NCBI RefSeq assembly: GCF_006715085.1 | Contig: NZ_VFMM01000001.1 | Coordinates: 3,286,001 to 3,350,000, forward strand | Reading direction: 5' to 3' | Length of the DNA: 64,000 nt | From: Kribbella jejuensis | Lineage (GTDB): Bacteria > Actinomycetota > Actinomycetes > Propionibacteriales > Kribbellaceae | Part shown: positions 33,223-41,696 of the stretch, piece by piece | Numbering within the stretch: position 1 is the stretch's first letter | Layout of the letters: every line of letters starts with the position of its first letter | Notes under the pieces: generated by a model | What the model saw: the letters and a program-made list of their open reading frames with translations, nothing else | Databases searched by the model: none | What the model was told of the DNA's origin: nothing | Translations under genes and position numbers: made by a program

Positions 33223-34979
33223 AGTGACTCCTCGAACGTTGCTTCTTCTTCACGGGTCACGACCGCGCGGTACTGCGCGTTGCCGTGCAGCAGCTCGTGG
33301 TGCGTACCGACCGCGGCCACGTGGCCGTCCGGCACGAACACCACCCGCTCGGCGCGGTCCAGCATCAGCGGGCTCGACGTGAACACCACGGTGGTCCGCC
33401 CGTGGCGCAGCAGGCGTAGACCGTCTGCGATCCGCGCCTCGGTGTGCGCGTCCACAGCACTGGTCGGCTCGTCCAGCACGAGCACCTGCGGGTCGACGTA
33501 CAGCGACCGGGCGAGTGCCACGCGCTGGCGCTGGCCACCGGACAGGGACCTGCCCCGCTCGGTCAGCACCGCGTTCATCGCGTCGGACTCACCAGCGGGC
33601 AGTGACTGCCGCAGTACGTCGAGGATGTCCTCGCACTGCGCTGCGTCCAGGGCAGTCTCCGGAGAGATCGCACCACTCGCCGGTACGTCGAACAGCTCGC
33701 GCACCGTCCCTGACAGCAGCACCGGGTCCTTGTCCTGCACCAGCACCACAGTGCGCGCCGACTCCAGCGGGAGGTCGTCCAGCGCTACGCCGTCGAGCAG
33801 CACAGAGGCCTCGCCGGCAGCGGACGGGCTGTGACCACCCAACCGGTCGGCCAGCAGACCGCCCGCGTCAGGGTTGCCACTGACGACCGCGGTGAAGCTG
33901 CCGGCCGGCACGTGCAGCCCGGTGACCGGGTCGAGCAGGTCACCCTCCGGCAGCTGTGCCTCGCCGGTGGCCTTGGTCTCGTCGGTGCGCTGCAGCGACA
34001 GCACCCGCGCGGCCCGGCGCGCCGACACCTTCGAGAAGATGAACGCGCTCGCGGTCTCCTCGAAGGTGTGCAGCGGCACCAGCATGAACGTGATGAAGCC
34101 GTATGTCGTGACGAGCTCGCCCACCGATATGTGGCCGGACGTCACCAGCCGGACGCCCATCCACACCACGAGCACCAGGAACAGGCCGAACAGCAGCACC
34201 TGCAGGGCCGCGATCAGCGACCACATGCGCGCACTGCGCACCGCACTGCTCCGGTACTGCTGGGAGGCCTCGCGGTAGCGCTGCAGGAAGAGCTGTTCAC
34301 CGCCGATGCCGCGCAGCACGCGCAGACCGGCGACGGTGTCGGCGGCGAGCTCGGTGGCCCGGCCGCCCTTGGCCCGCTGCTCGTCCGCGCGGCGCTCCGC
34401 CGGACCCATCAGCGGGACGATCGAGAACGCGAGCACCGGTACGGCGACCGCGACCACCAGGCCGAGCTGCGGTTCGTACAGCAGCAGGCCGATGACGACC
34501 GCGAAGCAGGTCAGCAGCGCGGCCACGAACCGGCCGAGCACCTCGACGAACCAGCCGATCTTCTCGACGTCGCCGCTGCTCACCTGGACCACCTCACCGG
34601 CGGCGATCCGGCGGGTGAGCAGTGAGCCGAGCTCCGCGGCCTTGCGGAAGAGCAGTTGCTGCAGCCGGGAGGCCGTGCTGATCCAGTTTGTCACGACGGC
34701 CTGGTGGAAGAACGAGTCGGCGCCGGCCTTGGCCGCGCCGAAGGCGAGCAGCAGCACACCGGACAGGATCAGCTTCGGCCAGGACAGGTCGATCGCCGCC
34801 TGGACGGCGAGCCCGACCGCGACCGGAGCAGCGGCGATGCCACCGAAGTACACAAGTCCCCAGAAGACCGCTAAGGCCTGCCCGCGAAGCTGCTGGTGCT
34901 CCAGCCAGAGGATGAGTCGGAGGCCGGACCGGGTATCGGGCACACCCGGATCGGCGAACGGAATGAGGCGCAACGACAT
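33219..34979 (-). CDS. ABC exporter subunit lacking the Walker A Lys and switch His
   Basis: About 586 residues. The membrane domain (about 35-320) is normal, with six helices. In the ATPase domain the Walker A position reads SGNPDAGG at 367-374 with no Gly-Lys-Ser/Thr, and the switch-His position reads VVFTSSP. The signature LSGGQRQRVALARSL at 479 onward and Walker B VLVLDEPTSAVD are canonical. ATP binding by its own P-loop should be poor. It can still complete the site built on the partner's Walker A. The start is placed at the ATG encoding MSLRLIPFADP; an upstream TTG is possible. It is the first gene of the operon. Confidence 0.88.
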   Translation of the reverse strand: MSLRLIPFADPGVPDTRSGLRLILWLEHQQLRGQALAVFWGLVYFGGIAAAPVAVGLAVQAAIDLSWPKLILSGVLLLAFGAAKAGADSFFHQAVVTNWISTASRLQQLLFRKAAELGSLLTRRIAAGEVVQVSSGDVEKIGWFVEVLGRFVAALLTCFAVVIGLLLYEPQLGLVVAVAVPVLAFSIVPLMGPAERRADEQRAKGGRATELAADTVAGLRVLRGIGGEQLFLQRYREASQQYRSSAVRSARMWSLIAALQVLLFGLFLVLVVWMGVRLVTSGHISVGELVTTYGFITFMLVPLHTFEETASAFIFSKVSARRAARVLSLQRTDETKATGEAQLPEGDLLDPVTGLHVPAGSFTAVVSGNPDAGGLLADRLGGHSPSAAGEASVLLDGVALDDLPLESARTVVLVQDKDPVLLSGTVRELFDVPASGAISPETALDAAQCEDILDVLRQSLPAGESDAMNAVLTERGRSLSGGQRQRVALARSLYVDPQVLVLDEPTSAVDAHTEARIADGLRLLRHGRTTVVFTSSPLMLDRAERVVFVPDGHVAAVGTHHELLHGNAQYRAVVTREEEATFEESL

Positions 34980-35070
34980 GACGTCTCGCAATGAGGCATA
35001 GAAGGGGTGAGCAAGGAGCCTGACCAGGCGAATGGATCAAGCCTAGGTGCCGCCGCCGACAGTCCCCAAA

Positions 35071-35141
35071 CCGTTTTCCGGGACAGCCGGGAACCGTTTC
35101 CAACACGGGTAGTACAGTCTTCAACAGACGAAGGGAGCCGG
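35071..35141 (+). promoter_or_regulatory. Upstream region of the MFS gene with operator-like repeats
   Basis: ACCGTTTTCC (35071-35080) and ACCGTTTCC (from about 35094) are near-direct repeats. TTCCGGG-ACAG-CCGGGAA between them is an imperfect palindrome. A -10-like TACAGT follows near 35112. AAGGGAG before the GTG at 35142 is the ribosome-binding site. Local repression is plausible, but no regulator gene adjoins. Confidence 0.4.
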
Positions 35142-36548
35142 GTGGAGGAGCTGACGCGCGGGCGGCGGCTGCTGGTGCTGGCGATCTGTTGTTCCAGCCT
35201 GTTCATCGTCGGGCTGGACTCGACGATCGTGAACCTGGCGCTCCCGGCGATCCGGTCCGAGTTCGGGGCGCCGGTCGAGAAGCTGCAGTGGACGATCGAC
35301 GCCTACACGCTGGTGCTCGCGAGCCTGTTGATGGTGTCCGGGTCGACCGCGGACCGGGTCGGCCGGCGGCGCACGTTCCAGTCCGGGCTGGTGCTGTTCG
35401 GCATCGGTTCGTTGCTGTGCGGGGTCGCGCCGACGATCAACCTGCTGATCCTGTTCCGGGTGCTGCAGGCGGTCGGCGGGTCGATGCTGAACCCGGTGGC
35501 GATGTCGATCATCACCAACACGTTCACGAATCCGCGGGAGCGCGCGCAGGCGATCGGGGTCTGGGGCGGCGTGGTCGGGCTGAGCATGGCGGTCGGTCCG
35601 GTCGTCGGCGGGTCGCTCGTGGACGCTGCGGGCTGGCGGTTCATCTTCTGGATCAACGTGCCGGTCGCGGTGGCCGCCGTACTTATGACGGCGTTCTTCG
35701 TACCCGAGTCGCGGGCCGCGGTGCCCAGGCGGATCGACCCGGTCGGGCAGGTGCTCGTCGTACTGCTGCTCGGCGGGCTGACGTACGGGATCATCGAGGG
35801 GCGCTCTGCGGGGTGGGGATCGCCGCTGATCATCGGGTGCTTCGTGGTGTGCGTGCTGGCGCTGGTCACGCTCGTGTACTACGAGAGCCGCCGGGAGGAG
35901 CCGCTCCTCGACCCGCGGTTCTTCCGGAGCGCACCGTTCTCCGGGGCGACGCTGATCGCGGTGTGTGGGTTCTCGGCGCTGTCCGGGTTCCTGTTCCTCA
36001 ACTCGCTCTACCTACAGTCCGCCCGTGGTTTCAGTGCATTGCACGCCGGTCTGCTGACGCTGCCGATGGCTGCGATGACCGTGGTGTTCGCACCGGTCTC
36101 CGGGTGGCTGGTGGGTCACCGTGGTCCGCGCGTACCGCTGGTGGTGGCTGGGGTGATGCTGACGAGCGCAGGGCTGCTCCTGTCGCGCCTTGACCTCTCT
36201 ACCTCGACGCTGACGCTCTCTGTTGCCTATCTGATCTTCGGACTCGGCTTCGGCATGCTGAACGCTCCCATCACCAACGCAGCCGTCTCCGGCATGCCCC
36301 GTGCCCAGGCCGGCGTCGCAGCAGCCATCGCCTCCACGAGCCGCCAGGTCGGCGCCTCCCTCGGCGTAGCAGTCGCCGGCACAGTCCTCACCGCCCGCCT
36401 GGTCGGTCCCTTCGAGAAAGGCTTCGTGGACGCCGCCCTGCTCTGCTGGTACATCATCGCGGGCTGCGGCGTACTGGTCCTCGCCCTCGGCCTCATCACA
36501 ACCAGCCGCTGGGCTCGCAGTACGGCCCCGAGCGTCATGGCACAGTGA
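35142..36548 (+). CDS. MFS drug-resistance transporter, DHA2 (14-helix) type
   Basis: 468 residues with about 14 transmembrane helices. Family motifs: FIVGLDSTIVNLALPAI (motif D1), SGSTADRVGRRRTF (motif A), LLILFRVLQAVGGSMLNPVA (motif B) and GLSMAVGPVVGGSLVDAAGW (antiporter motif C). This points to proton-coupled efflux of drugs or small metabolites. The GTG at 35142 is chosen because AAGGGAG lies just upstream and the resulting length fits the family. An in-frame GTG at 35007 would add a polar 45-residue extension. It is divergent from the asymmetric ABC exporter, so both may belong to one efflux locus. Its end overlaps the convergent RelA/SpoT gene by 14 bp. Confidence 0.9.
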   Translation: MEELTRGRRLLVLAICCSSLFIVGLDSTIVNLALPAIRSEFGAPVEKLQWTIDAYTLVLASLLMVSGSTADRVGRRRTFQSGLVLFGIGSLLCGVAPTINLLILFRVLQAVGGSMLNPVAMSIITNTFTNPRERAQAIGVWGGVVGLSMAVGPVVGGSLVDAAGWRFIFWINVPVAVAAVLMTAFFVPESRAAVPRRIDPVGQVLVVLLLGGLTYGIIEGRSAGWGSPLIIGCFVVCVLALVTLVYYESRREEPLLDPRFFRSAPFSGATLIAVCGFSALSGFLFLNSLYLQSARGFSALHAGLLTLPMAAMTVVFAPVSGWLVGHRGPRVPLVVAGVMLTSAGLLLSRLDLSTSTLTLSVAYLIFGLGFGMLNAPITNAAVSGMPRAQAGVAAAIASTSRQVGASLGVAVAGTVLTARLVGPFEKGFVDAALLCWYIIAGCGVLVLALGLITTSRWARSTAPSVMAQ

Positions 36549-37548
36549 GGCCTGCTCGGGTCAGGGCTTTGAGGCGGCCTTTCAGGATCTTTTGGCGGCG
36601 GTCTTCGTCCGGGAACAACTCCAGGTAGGCAGAGCCTTTCGCGGCGAGCAGGTCGTCATCGAGGCGTCGTACTGTGCCGGCCGGGGCGCGGTGGGTCATC
36701 GCGGCCTGTACTGCTTCGCTGTCGATGTCTGTGAGCAGTTCGGTGAGCTGTTCCTCGGTGGTGACGCCCAGGCGATGCAGGATGCCCAGGATCCACGTGT
36801 AGTGCGTCGTCTTCGCATGCGGCGCGTCCGGGTAGCGGCGGTTCAGGTACGTCGTCAGCGTCGCCGTCGTGAGGTCCAGCGGGGCCTTGTCCGGAGCGGA
36901 CGCGGCCAGCTCGCGGTACAGCCGGTCGATCTCGGTGAACTCGTTGTCGGCCAGTTCCATCAACGCGGCCGCCAGCAGGAACCGCCGGTCGAACTCGGGC
37001 TTGCGGTCCGGCGGGATGTCCAGCTTGTACCGGATGTCGTGCTCGAACTCGGCCCACGCGTGCTGGACCGCGGTCCGGACCTGGATCTCCATCACCAGGT
37101 TCTTGAGCACGGCGTACTCCGGGAGCTCGCGGCGGTGCTCGTTCAGCCGGACCAGGTAGTGCTTGCTCGCGTACCCGAAGACGCCCTGCGCGCGGGTGTG
37201 CGCGCCCATGTCGGTGTGCTCGACGATCTCGAACTCGGCCTCGATCACCTCACACACCCGATCCACCGCCTCGACCAGGAACGTGATCACCCGGGCCGCT
37301 ACCAGGTCGGTGATCTGGTTCAGCGGGTCGTCGTACTTCGGCCGGGTGGGATCGTCCGGATGCGGCTTCGACGCTTTCGCCAGGAACGACTCCGGGTCCT
37401 TCGCCCGGGCGGTCGCGCTGAGGTAGTTGATGCCTTCCTCTTCGCCGATCAGCTCGTTGATCAGCGCCTCGAGCTTGCGCGCGCCACCGACGTACTGCTG
37501 ATGCACCCGTTCGTACAACGCCCCTGCCTGCGGAGCCCACTCCACCAT
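36535..37548 (-). CDS. RelA/SpoT-domain (p)ppGpp synthetase-like protein
   Basis: 337 residues. The nucleotidyltransferase core (about 60-200) shows YDDPLNQITDLVAARVITFL, GVFGYASKHYLVRL and the diagnostic EIQVRTAVQHAWAEFEHDI with catalytic Glu and the Q-V-R-T motif, followed by RYKLDIPP. There is no HD hydrolase domain and no TGS/ACT regulatory tail, so this is a stand-alone synthetase. A 130-residue C-terminal extension of unknown role follows. Such proteins make alarmones, and some toxic relatives make ppApp or modify tRNA. The region upstream of its ATG lacks a ribosome-binding site. It is divergent from an AAA ATPase across a palindrome-rich gap. Confidence 0.85.
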   Translation of the reverse strand: MVEWAPQAGALYERVHQQYVGGARKLEALINELIGEEEGINYLSATARAKDPESFLAKASKPHPDDPTRPKYDDPLNQITDLVAARVITFLVEAVDRVCEVIEAEFEIVEHTDMGAHTRAQGVFGYASKHYLVRLNEHRRELPEYAVLKNLVMEIQVRTAVQHAWAEFEHDIRYKLDIPPDRKPEFDRRFLLAAALMELADNEFTEIDRLYRELAASAPDKAPLDLTTATLTTYLNRRYPDAPHAKTTHYTWILGILHRLGVTTEEQLTELLTDIDSEAVQAAMTHRAPAGTVRRLDDDLLAAKGSAYLELFPDEDRRQKILKGRLKALTRAGLTVP

Positions 37549-37590
37549 GGCGGAACCATAGTGGTCCCGAGCTCGCTCGTGGTGTCTATC

Positions 37591-37644
37591 GCTTTCTAGT
37601 CATTTCGCTAGAAAGCTGTAGAAGGCCAGAGCGACACGCTCTGG
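37591..37644. promoter_or_regulatory. Two perfect palindromes in a divergent intergenic region
   Basis: GCTTTCTAG-N8-CTAGAAAGC (37591-37616) and CCAGAGCG-ACA-CGCTCTGG (37626-37644) are perfect inverted repeats. The second is followed by TTCTTG, giving a terminator-like shape on the plus strand. A third small palindrome, TTGATCGGTCAA, follows at about 37648. Because the genes on both sides point away, these are either operators or the core of a short RNA gene. Confidence 0.6.
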
Positions 37645-37685
37645 TTCTTGATCGGTCAATCTACGGAAAACGCTAGACGGACTCA

Positions 37686-37697
37686 TACAGTGAAAGC
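37686..37697 (+). promoter_or_regulatory. Leaderless-type -10 element of the AAA ATPase gene
   Basis: TACAGT at 37686-37691 fits TANNNT and is followed by exactly 6 nt before the ATG. The palindromes just upstream therefore lie outside the predicted mRNA. Confidence 0.5.
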
Positions 37698-38891
37698 ATG
37701 GATCCGATCCGGAATCCCTATGCGCCCGGCGCCGGTCAGCGGCCGCCTGAGCTGGCCGGACGCGACACCGAGGTGCGGCAGTTCGAGGTGGTACTCGAAC
37801 GGGTCGCCGCAGGCAGACCGGAGCGGAGCCTGGTGCTCAGTGGACTCCGGGGTGTCGGCAAGACCGTGCTGCTGAACACCCTGCGCTCGCAGGCGATCAA
37901 GCGCGCGTGGGGCACCGGGAAGCTCGAGGCCCGGCCGGACCAGAGCATCCGGCTGCCGATCGCGCAGGCGTTGCACACCGCGATGCGCGAGCTCGGCCAC
38001 CGGCACCGCGACGACGAGAAGGTCGACCAGTTCAGCGCCGTACTGAAGGCCTTCGCGCTCCGTACGGCGGCCAACGACCGGAAGGGGATCCGCTGGCATC
38101 CGCCGGTGGACGTGGCCGCGGCGAAGGGCCGGGCCGACTCCGGTGACCTGGAGATGGACCTGATCGAGCTGTTCACCGATGCGGCCGATCTGGCCGGGGA
38201 CCTGACCGTCGGCGTCGGCCTGTTCATCGACGAGATGCAGGACATCAGCGCCGACGACCTGTCCGCGCTGTGCGCAGCGTGCCACGAGATCTCCCAGCAG
38301 AGCGCGCCGCTTGTCGTCGTGGGCGCCGGCCTTCCACACCTGCCCGCCGTACTGTCCGCCAGCAAGTCCTACTCGGAGCGGCTGTTCCGCTACGTCCGCG
38401 TGGACCGCCTGTCGCGGGACGCGTGCGACCGCGCGCTGATGATCCCCGCGGAGAGCGAAGGAGTGCAGTACGACGAGGAGGCCCTCGACGAGCTGTACGC
38501 GCAAACCGACGGATATCCGTACTTCGTCCAGGCCTTCGCCCACTCCACCTGGGACCACGCCCCGGCCTCGCCGATCACCATCAAGGACGTGTCGGTGGCA
38601 GCCCCCGAGGCCTCCGCCGAACTGACCGTAGGCTTCTTCGGCTCCCGCTACGAACGAGCCACCCCCGCCGAACGCGAGTACATGCGCGCCATGGCCGAAC
38701 TGGGCATCGGCGTCGACGACGGCTCGGTCCCCACCGCCGAGGTAGCCAGCACCCTCAACCGCAAACCCCAGTCCCTCTCCCCCGCCCGCGACGGCCTGAT
38801 CAAAAAAGGCCTCGTCTTCTCCGCCGAACGCGGCACCGTAGCCTTCACCGTCCCCCACTTCGGCAAATTCCTCCGCACCCGAACGGCCTGA
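37698..38891 (+). CDS. AAA-family ATPase with C-terminal winged-helix-like region
   Basis: 397 residues. Walker A is SGLRGVGKT (residues 48-56) and Walker B LFIDEMQDI (175-183). A sensor-like VVVGAGLPHLP follows. The C-terminal part (about 280-395) includes YPYFVQAFAHSTWD and a winged-helix-like end with VASTLNRKPQSLSPARDGLI and KKGLVFSAERGTVAFTVPHF. This resembles STAND-type or archaeal-ATPase-like (AAA_16) proteins that couple nucleotide binding to protein or DNA interaction. The function is unknown. It is divergent from the RelA/SpoT-domain gene and convergent with a DUF4268 gene; the three may form an accessory locus. Confidence 0.8.
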   Translation: MDPIRNPYAPGAGQRPPELAGRDTEVRQFEVVLERVAAGRPERSLVLSGLRGVGKTVLLNTLRSQAIKRAWGTGKLEARPDQSIRLPIAQALHTAMRELGHRHRDDEKVDQFSAVLKAFALRTAANDRKGIRWHPPVDVAAAKGRADSGDLEMDLIELFTDAADLAGDLTVGVGLFIDEMQDISADDLSALCAACHEISQQSAPLVVVGAGLPHLPAVLSASKSYSERLFRYVRVDRLSRDACDRALMIPAESEGVQYDEEALDELYAQTDGYPYFVQAFAHSTWDHAPASPITIKDVSVAAPEASAELTVGFFGSRYERATPAEREYMRAMAELGIGVDDGSVPTAEVASTLNRKPQSLSPARDGLIKKGLVFSAERGTVAFTVPHFGKFLRTRTA

Positions 38892-38953
38892 GAAGCCCCA
38901 CGCGCGCTACGCAGCCATGCCGCGCACCTGAAGCGACGTCCAGCGCCCCGACC

Positions 38954-39907
38954 TCACAGCGAAACGGGCCGCTCCTGCACGGGCCGACTCAACTGGTCGC
39001 GGTAAGCGCCGGCCACCTCCTGGCAGAAGGCAAGCAACTCCTGAACCCGTTCCGGCCTTAACCAGCCGGGGGACGTGCGCGCCAGTTGCTCAGACCCGTT
39101 GAATCCGAACAGTTGATCCGCCCTGCGCCGGAAGTCTGCGGTCACCAGTGCCTCGATCGGGATACCACTGTTCATCCCGCCGTACGAGCCGAACGGCACG
39201 AGGACGCGGCCGTCGGTGTACAGAACGACAACCGTCCGGACGCGGCTCTTCGCCGGTCCCCTCGCCTCGAGCACGACCTGGTTGGGTCCGAACCGGCGGC
39301 GCTGGCCGGCGGCGTCCCATTCAGCGACAACCTGCCGCACGGCGTTCCAGACCTCGGCGCTGCTGAGCCGCTCGAACTCGTCGAGACTCGACAGATTGCC
39401 GGGCTGACGGGTCCGCTCTACCTCGGCGGCGAAGTCGTTGGGCTCGATCACAGCCGTGAAGAGCGGCGCCCAGGCACTCTCGTCGACTCTCACTGCCCGC
39501 GCCTCGACGAGCCAGACGCTGATCCCACGGGCCGAGTCGAGGACGGCCAGATCGTTCAGGTATTCGGCCAGCGCACGAAACTCGTCCTTGTGTTCCTCGG
39601 CCACGACGATCAGACCGCGAGCACGCCGGGCGACGGCGTACGCGAGTCCCCGCGTCAGATGATCGTGATCGGCGCGACCGTACTGATTCTCGATCACGAA
39701 CTCGGAGCCGTCCGCGACCTGGGCGACGATGTCGATGCGTCGGCCGCCGGTGGTGAGTACCTCGGCCTCGCCGGCGGCCGTCAACTCAACCCCGATGGCC
39801 TCACCGAGTTGGTCGAGTCGGTCCACGAGCAACGGTGTGAAATCCGTCGCCTCTCCCCGCCAGGCCTCGGTCAGTCGACCGAAGACCAGCCGCCCCATTG
39901 TCGTCAT
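38954..39907 (-). CDS. DUF4268 protein with PD-(D/E)XK nuclease-like core
   Basis: 317 residues. Residues of about 45-105 carry the core GRRIDIVAQVADGSEFVIEN, then QYGRADHDHLTRGLAYAVAR. The Asp in RIDIVA and the E-N-Q triad fit the PD-(D/E)XK fold with Gln instead of the usual Lys, and the D-H-x-H-L motif is typical of this family. The C-terminal part resembles the DUF4268 module (NQVVLEARGPAKSRVRTVVV). Relatives occur near restriction-like and defence genes, but no activity is established. There is no methyltransferase next to it. A TAAATA hexamer 6 nt before the ATG hints at a leaderless mRNA. Confidence 0.75.
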   Translation of the reverse strand: MTTMGRLVFGRLTEAWRGEATDFTPLLVDRLDQLGEAIGVELTAAGEAEVLTTGGRRIDIVAQVADGSEFVIENQYGRADHDHLTRGLAYAVARRARGLIVVAEEHKDEFRALAEYLNDLAVLDSARGISVWLVEARAVRVDESAWAPLFTAVIEPNDFAAEVERTRQPGNLSSLDEFERLSSAEVWNAVRQVVAEWDAAGQRRRFGPNQVVLEARGPAKSRVRTVVVLYTDGRVLVPFGSYGGMNSGIPIEALVTADFRRRADQLFGFNGSEQLARTSPGWLRPERVQELLAFCQEVAGAYRDQLSRPVQERPVSL

Positions 39908-40002
39908 CAGATCTATTTAGCACGTGGTGGCGTCCTGGTCAGTAGCCGCGGTGTCGCACGTTGTTGTATGCAGCCGGGCTTTCGTGGGGTGGGGGTAGTC
40001 GG

Positions 40003-40016
40003 TAGGGTCGAGTGTC
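40003..40016 (+). promoter_or_regulatory. -10 element of the DUF3152 gene
   Basis: TAGGGT at 40003-40008 lies 8 nt before the ATG, leaving at most a base or two of leader and no ribosome-binding site. Confidence 0.35.
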
Positions 40017-40856
40017 ATGACCTCCCGGTGGCGTGGCCAGCAGTTGGGGGTGCGTGGGCGGCACAGCCGGCGGAAGGGGTATCGCGGGCAGTGGGTTGTG
40101 GTGACCTTGCTTGCGGTGCTGGCGACTGTGGTGGTGGCGCATCCTGATGTGGCGCATCGCGACAGTCTTGCCGCGCAGGTGGTTGCGGGGGTCAACGATG
40201 TGGCGGACGAGGAGCCGGTCGCGTCGGTGACTCCGACGCCGGTGGCTACGCCGACGCAGAAGTTCACCACGCCGCTGCGGCCGGCGCCGACCTTGACGCG
40301 GAAGCCCAAGGGTGCGAAGCCGAACGTGCTGGTGTCGAGCGGGAAGCTCGCCGTGGTGCCCGGGTTCAGTAAGGCGAACGGGGTCCGCGACAAGCTGACC
40401 TACCGCGTCGAGATCGAGCAGGGCATCACCGTGAACGGTGCCGCGGTCGCGGCGGCGATCCACAAGACGCTGACCGATCCCCGTGGCTGGCAGGCGTTGC
40501 ACCCGGTGAGCTTCGAGCGGACCGACAAGCCGGACGCCGACCTGCGGATCATCCTCGCCACCCCGACGCTGACAGACAAGCTGTGCCTGCCGCTGGACAC
40601 CGGCGGTGAGGTGTCCTGCCGCGTGGAGGACCGGGTCGTCCTCAACGCGAAGCGGTGGATCTACGCGATCCCGGCGTACAACGGCAATGTCGAGCTGTAC
40701 CGCAGCTACCTGGTCAACCATGAGGTCGGGCATGCGCTCGGTCATGGGCACTCGACCTGTACGACGCCGAAGACCCCCGCGCCGGTGATGATGCAGCAGA
40801 CCAAGGGCCTGGCCGGCTGCCTACCGAACGCCTGGCCCACGGTCAAGGCCACCTGA
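40017..40856 (+). CDS. DUF3152 protein, secreted zincin-like metalloprotease
   Basis: 279 residues. A membrane-spanning signal anchor lies at about 27-42 (VVVTLLAVLATVVVAH), then a Thr/Pro-rich linker (60-95). The C-terminal DUF3152 domain begins at about 105 and carries NHEVGHALGHGHSTC, a zinc-binding HExxHxxGHGH motif with Glu as catalytic base. Two Cys pairs may form disulfides outside the cell. Actinobacteria often encode one copy; its substrate is unknown. The next gene starts 30 bp downstream with its own GAAGGAG site and is probably co-transcribed. Confidence 0.85.
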   Translation: MTSRWRGQQLGVRGRHSRRKGYRGQWVVVTLLAVLATVVVAHPDVAHRDSLAAQVVAGVNDVADEEPVASVTPTPVATPTQKFTTPLRPAPTLTRKPKGAKPNVLVSSGKLAVVPGFSKANGVRDKLTYRVEIEQGITVNGAAVAAAIHKTLTDPRGWQALHPVSFERTDKPDADLRIILATPTLTDKLCLPLDTGGEVSCRVEDRVVLNAKRWIYAIPAYNGNVELYRSYLVNHEVGHALGHGHSTCTTPKTPAPVMMQQTKGLAGCLPNAWPTVKAT

Positions 40857-40886
40857 GACACTGGGCACGACGGGAAGGAGCGAGCG

Positions 40887-41696
40887 ATGTCGTCACAGGA
40901 CTTCCCGACGTACGGCCGGGGCGAGGATCCCGACAAGCAGGTGCCACCCGGCGAGGAGCACCACTACGCTCCGCCCACGCCGTACGGCGGCGGCAGCTAC
41001 GCCGGCGGGCAGCAGCCGCCGCCGGAGCAGTTCCCGTACGCGCCACCCCAGCCGTACGGCGGCCAGCAACCGCCCGCGCCGACCAACCCGGCGTACCACC
41101 AGCCACCGGCCTACCGCCCTGGCACGCCGTTCGGTCCGCCGGCCAACCCGCAGCCGCATGAGCTGCCGACGTACGGCCGTGAAGCACCACGTGACGCCCG
41201 AGCCTCCCGCGTCGTCGGGCTGGCGACGTTCATCGCGACGATCTACGGCCTGCTCGTGCTGACGGTCCAGCGGGTCGCGCTGCGCGACATCTCCCAGGCG
41301 CCGGGCTCCCCGCTCAACCACCCGCTGCGCACGGACGTACTGGATGCGATCGGCCAGCTCATGCTGGTGACAGTGGGCATCGCCGCGCTCGTGCTGTGGA
41401 TCCGTGACGTCCTGGCGCGCCGGAAGGTCGGCCGCAACCCGGACGCCGCCGAGCTGGTCGGCCTCGGCCTCGTGGCGGTGTCCGTGGTCCCGATCCTGGT
41501 CTGGCTGATCATCGTGCTGTCGACCGGTCTCGGCAGTGACGACGACGCGGTCCATCGGCTGCCCACGGCGTACGGCTGGGGTGGTTTCGGCCTGCTGATC
41601 CTCGCCGTCGGCCTGTTCCTCGGGTACCGCGAACTGAAGCCCGACGTACCGAACCCGGTCGTCAAGGCGCCGCCGGCGAAGGCTCCGTGGGAGTGA
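40887..41696 (+). CDS. Membrane protein with Pro/Gly/Tyr-rich N-terminal tail
   Basis: 269 residues. The first 95 are disordered and rich in Pro, Gly, Gln and Tyr, with a repeated PYGG theme (TPYGGGSYAGGQQ, QPYGGQQPPAP). They are followed by four transmembrane helices at about 110-130, 155-175, 195-215 and 230-250. Such tails are common in actinobacterial membrane proteins and may drive phase separation or scaffold interactions. No enzymatic motif is seen and I cannot assign a function. GAAGGAG precedes the ATG. Its TGA overlaps the GTG of the next gene by 4 bp, so the hydrolase gene is coupled to it. Confidence 0.75.
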   Translation: MSSQDFPTYGRGEDPDKQVPPGEEHHYAPPTPYGGGSYAGGQQPPPEQFPYAPPQPYGGQQPPAPTNPAYHQPPAYRPGTPFGPPANPQPHELPTYGREAPRDARASRVVGLATFIATIYGLLVLTVQRVALRDISQAPGSPLNHPLRTDVLDAIGQLMLVTVGIAALVLWIRDVLARRKVGRNPDAAELVGLGLVAVSVVPILVWLIIVLSTGLGSDDDAVHRLPTAYGWGGFGLLILAVGLFLGYRELKPDVPNPVVKAPPAKAPWE

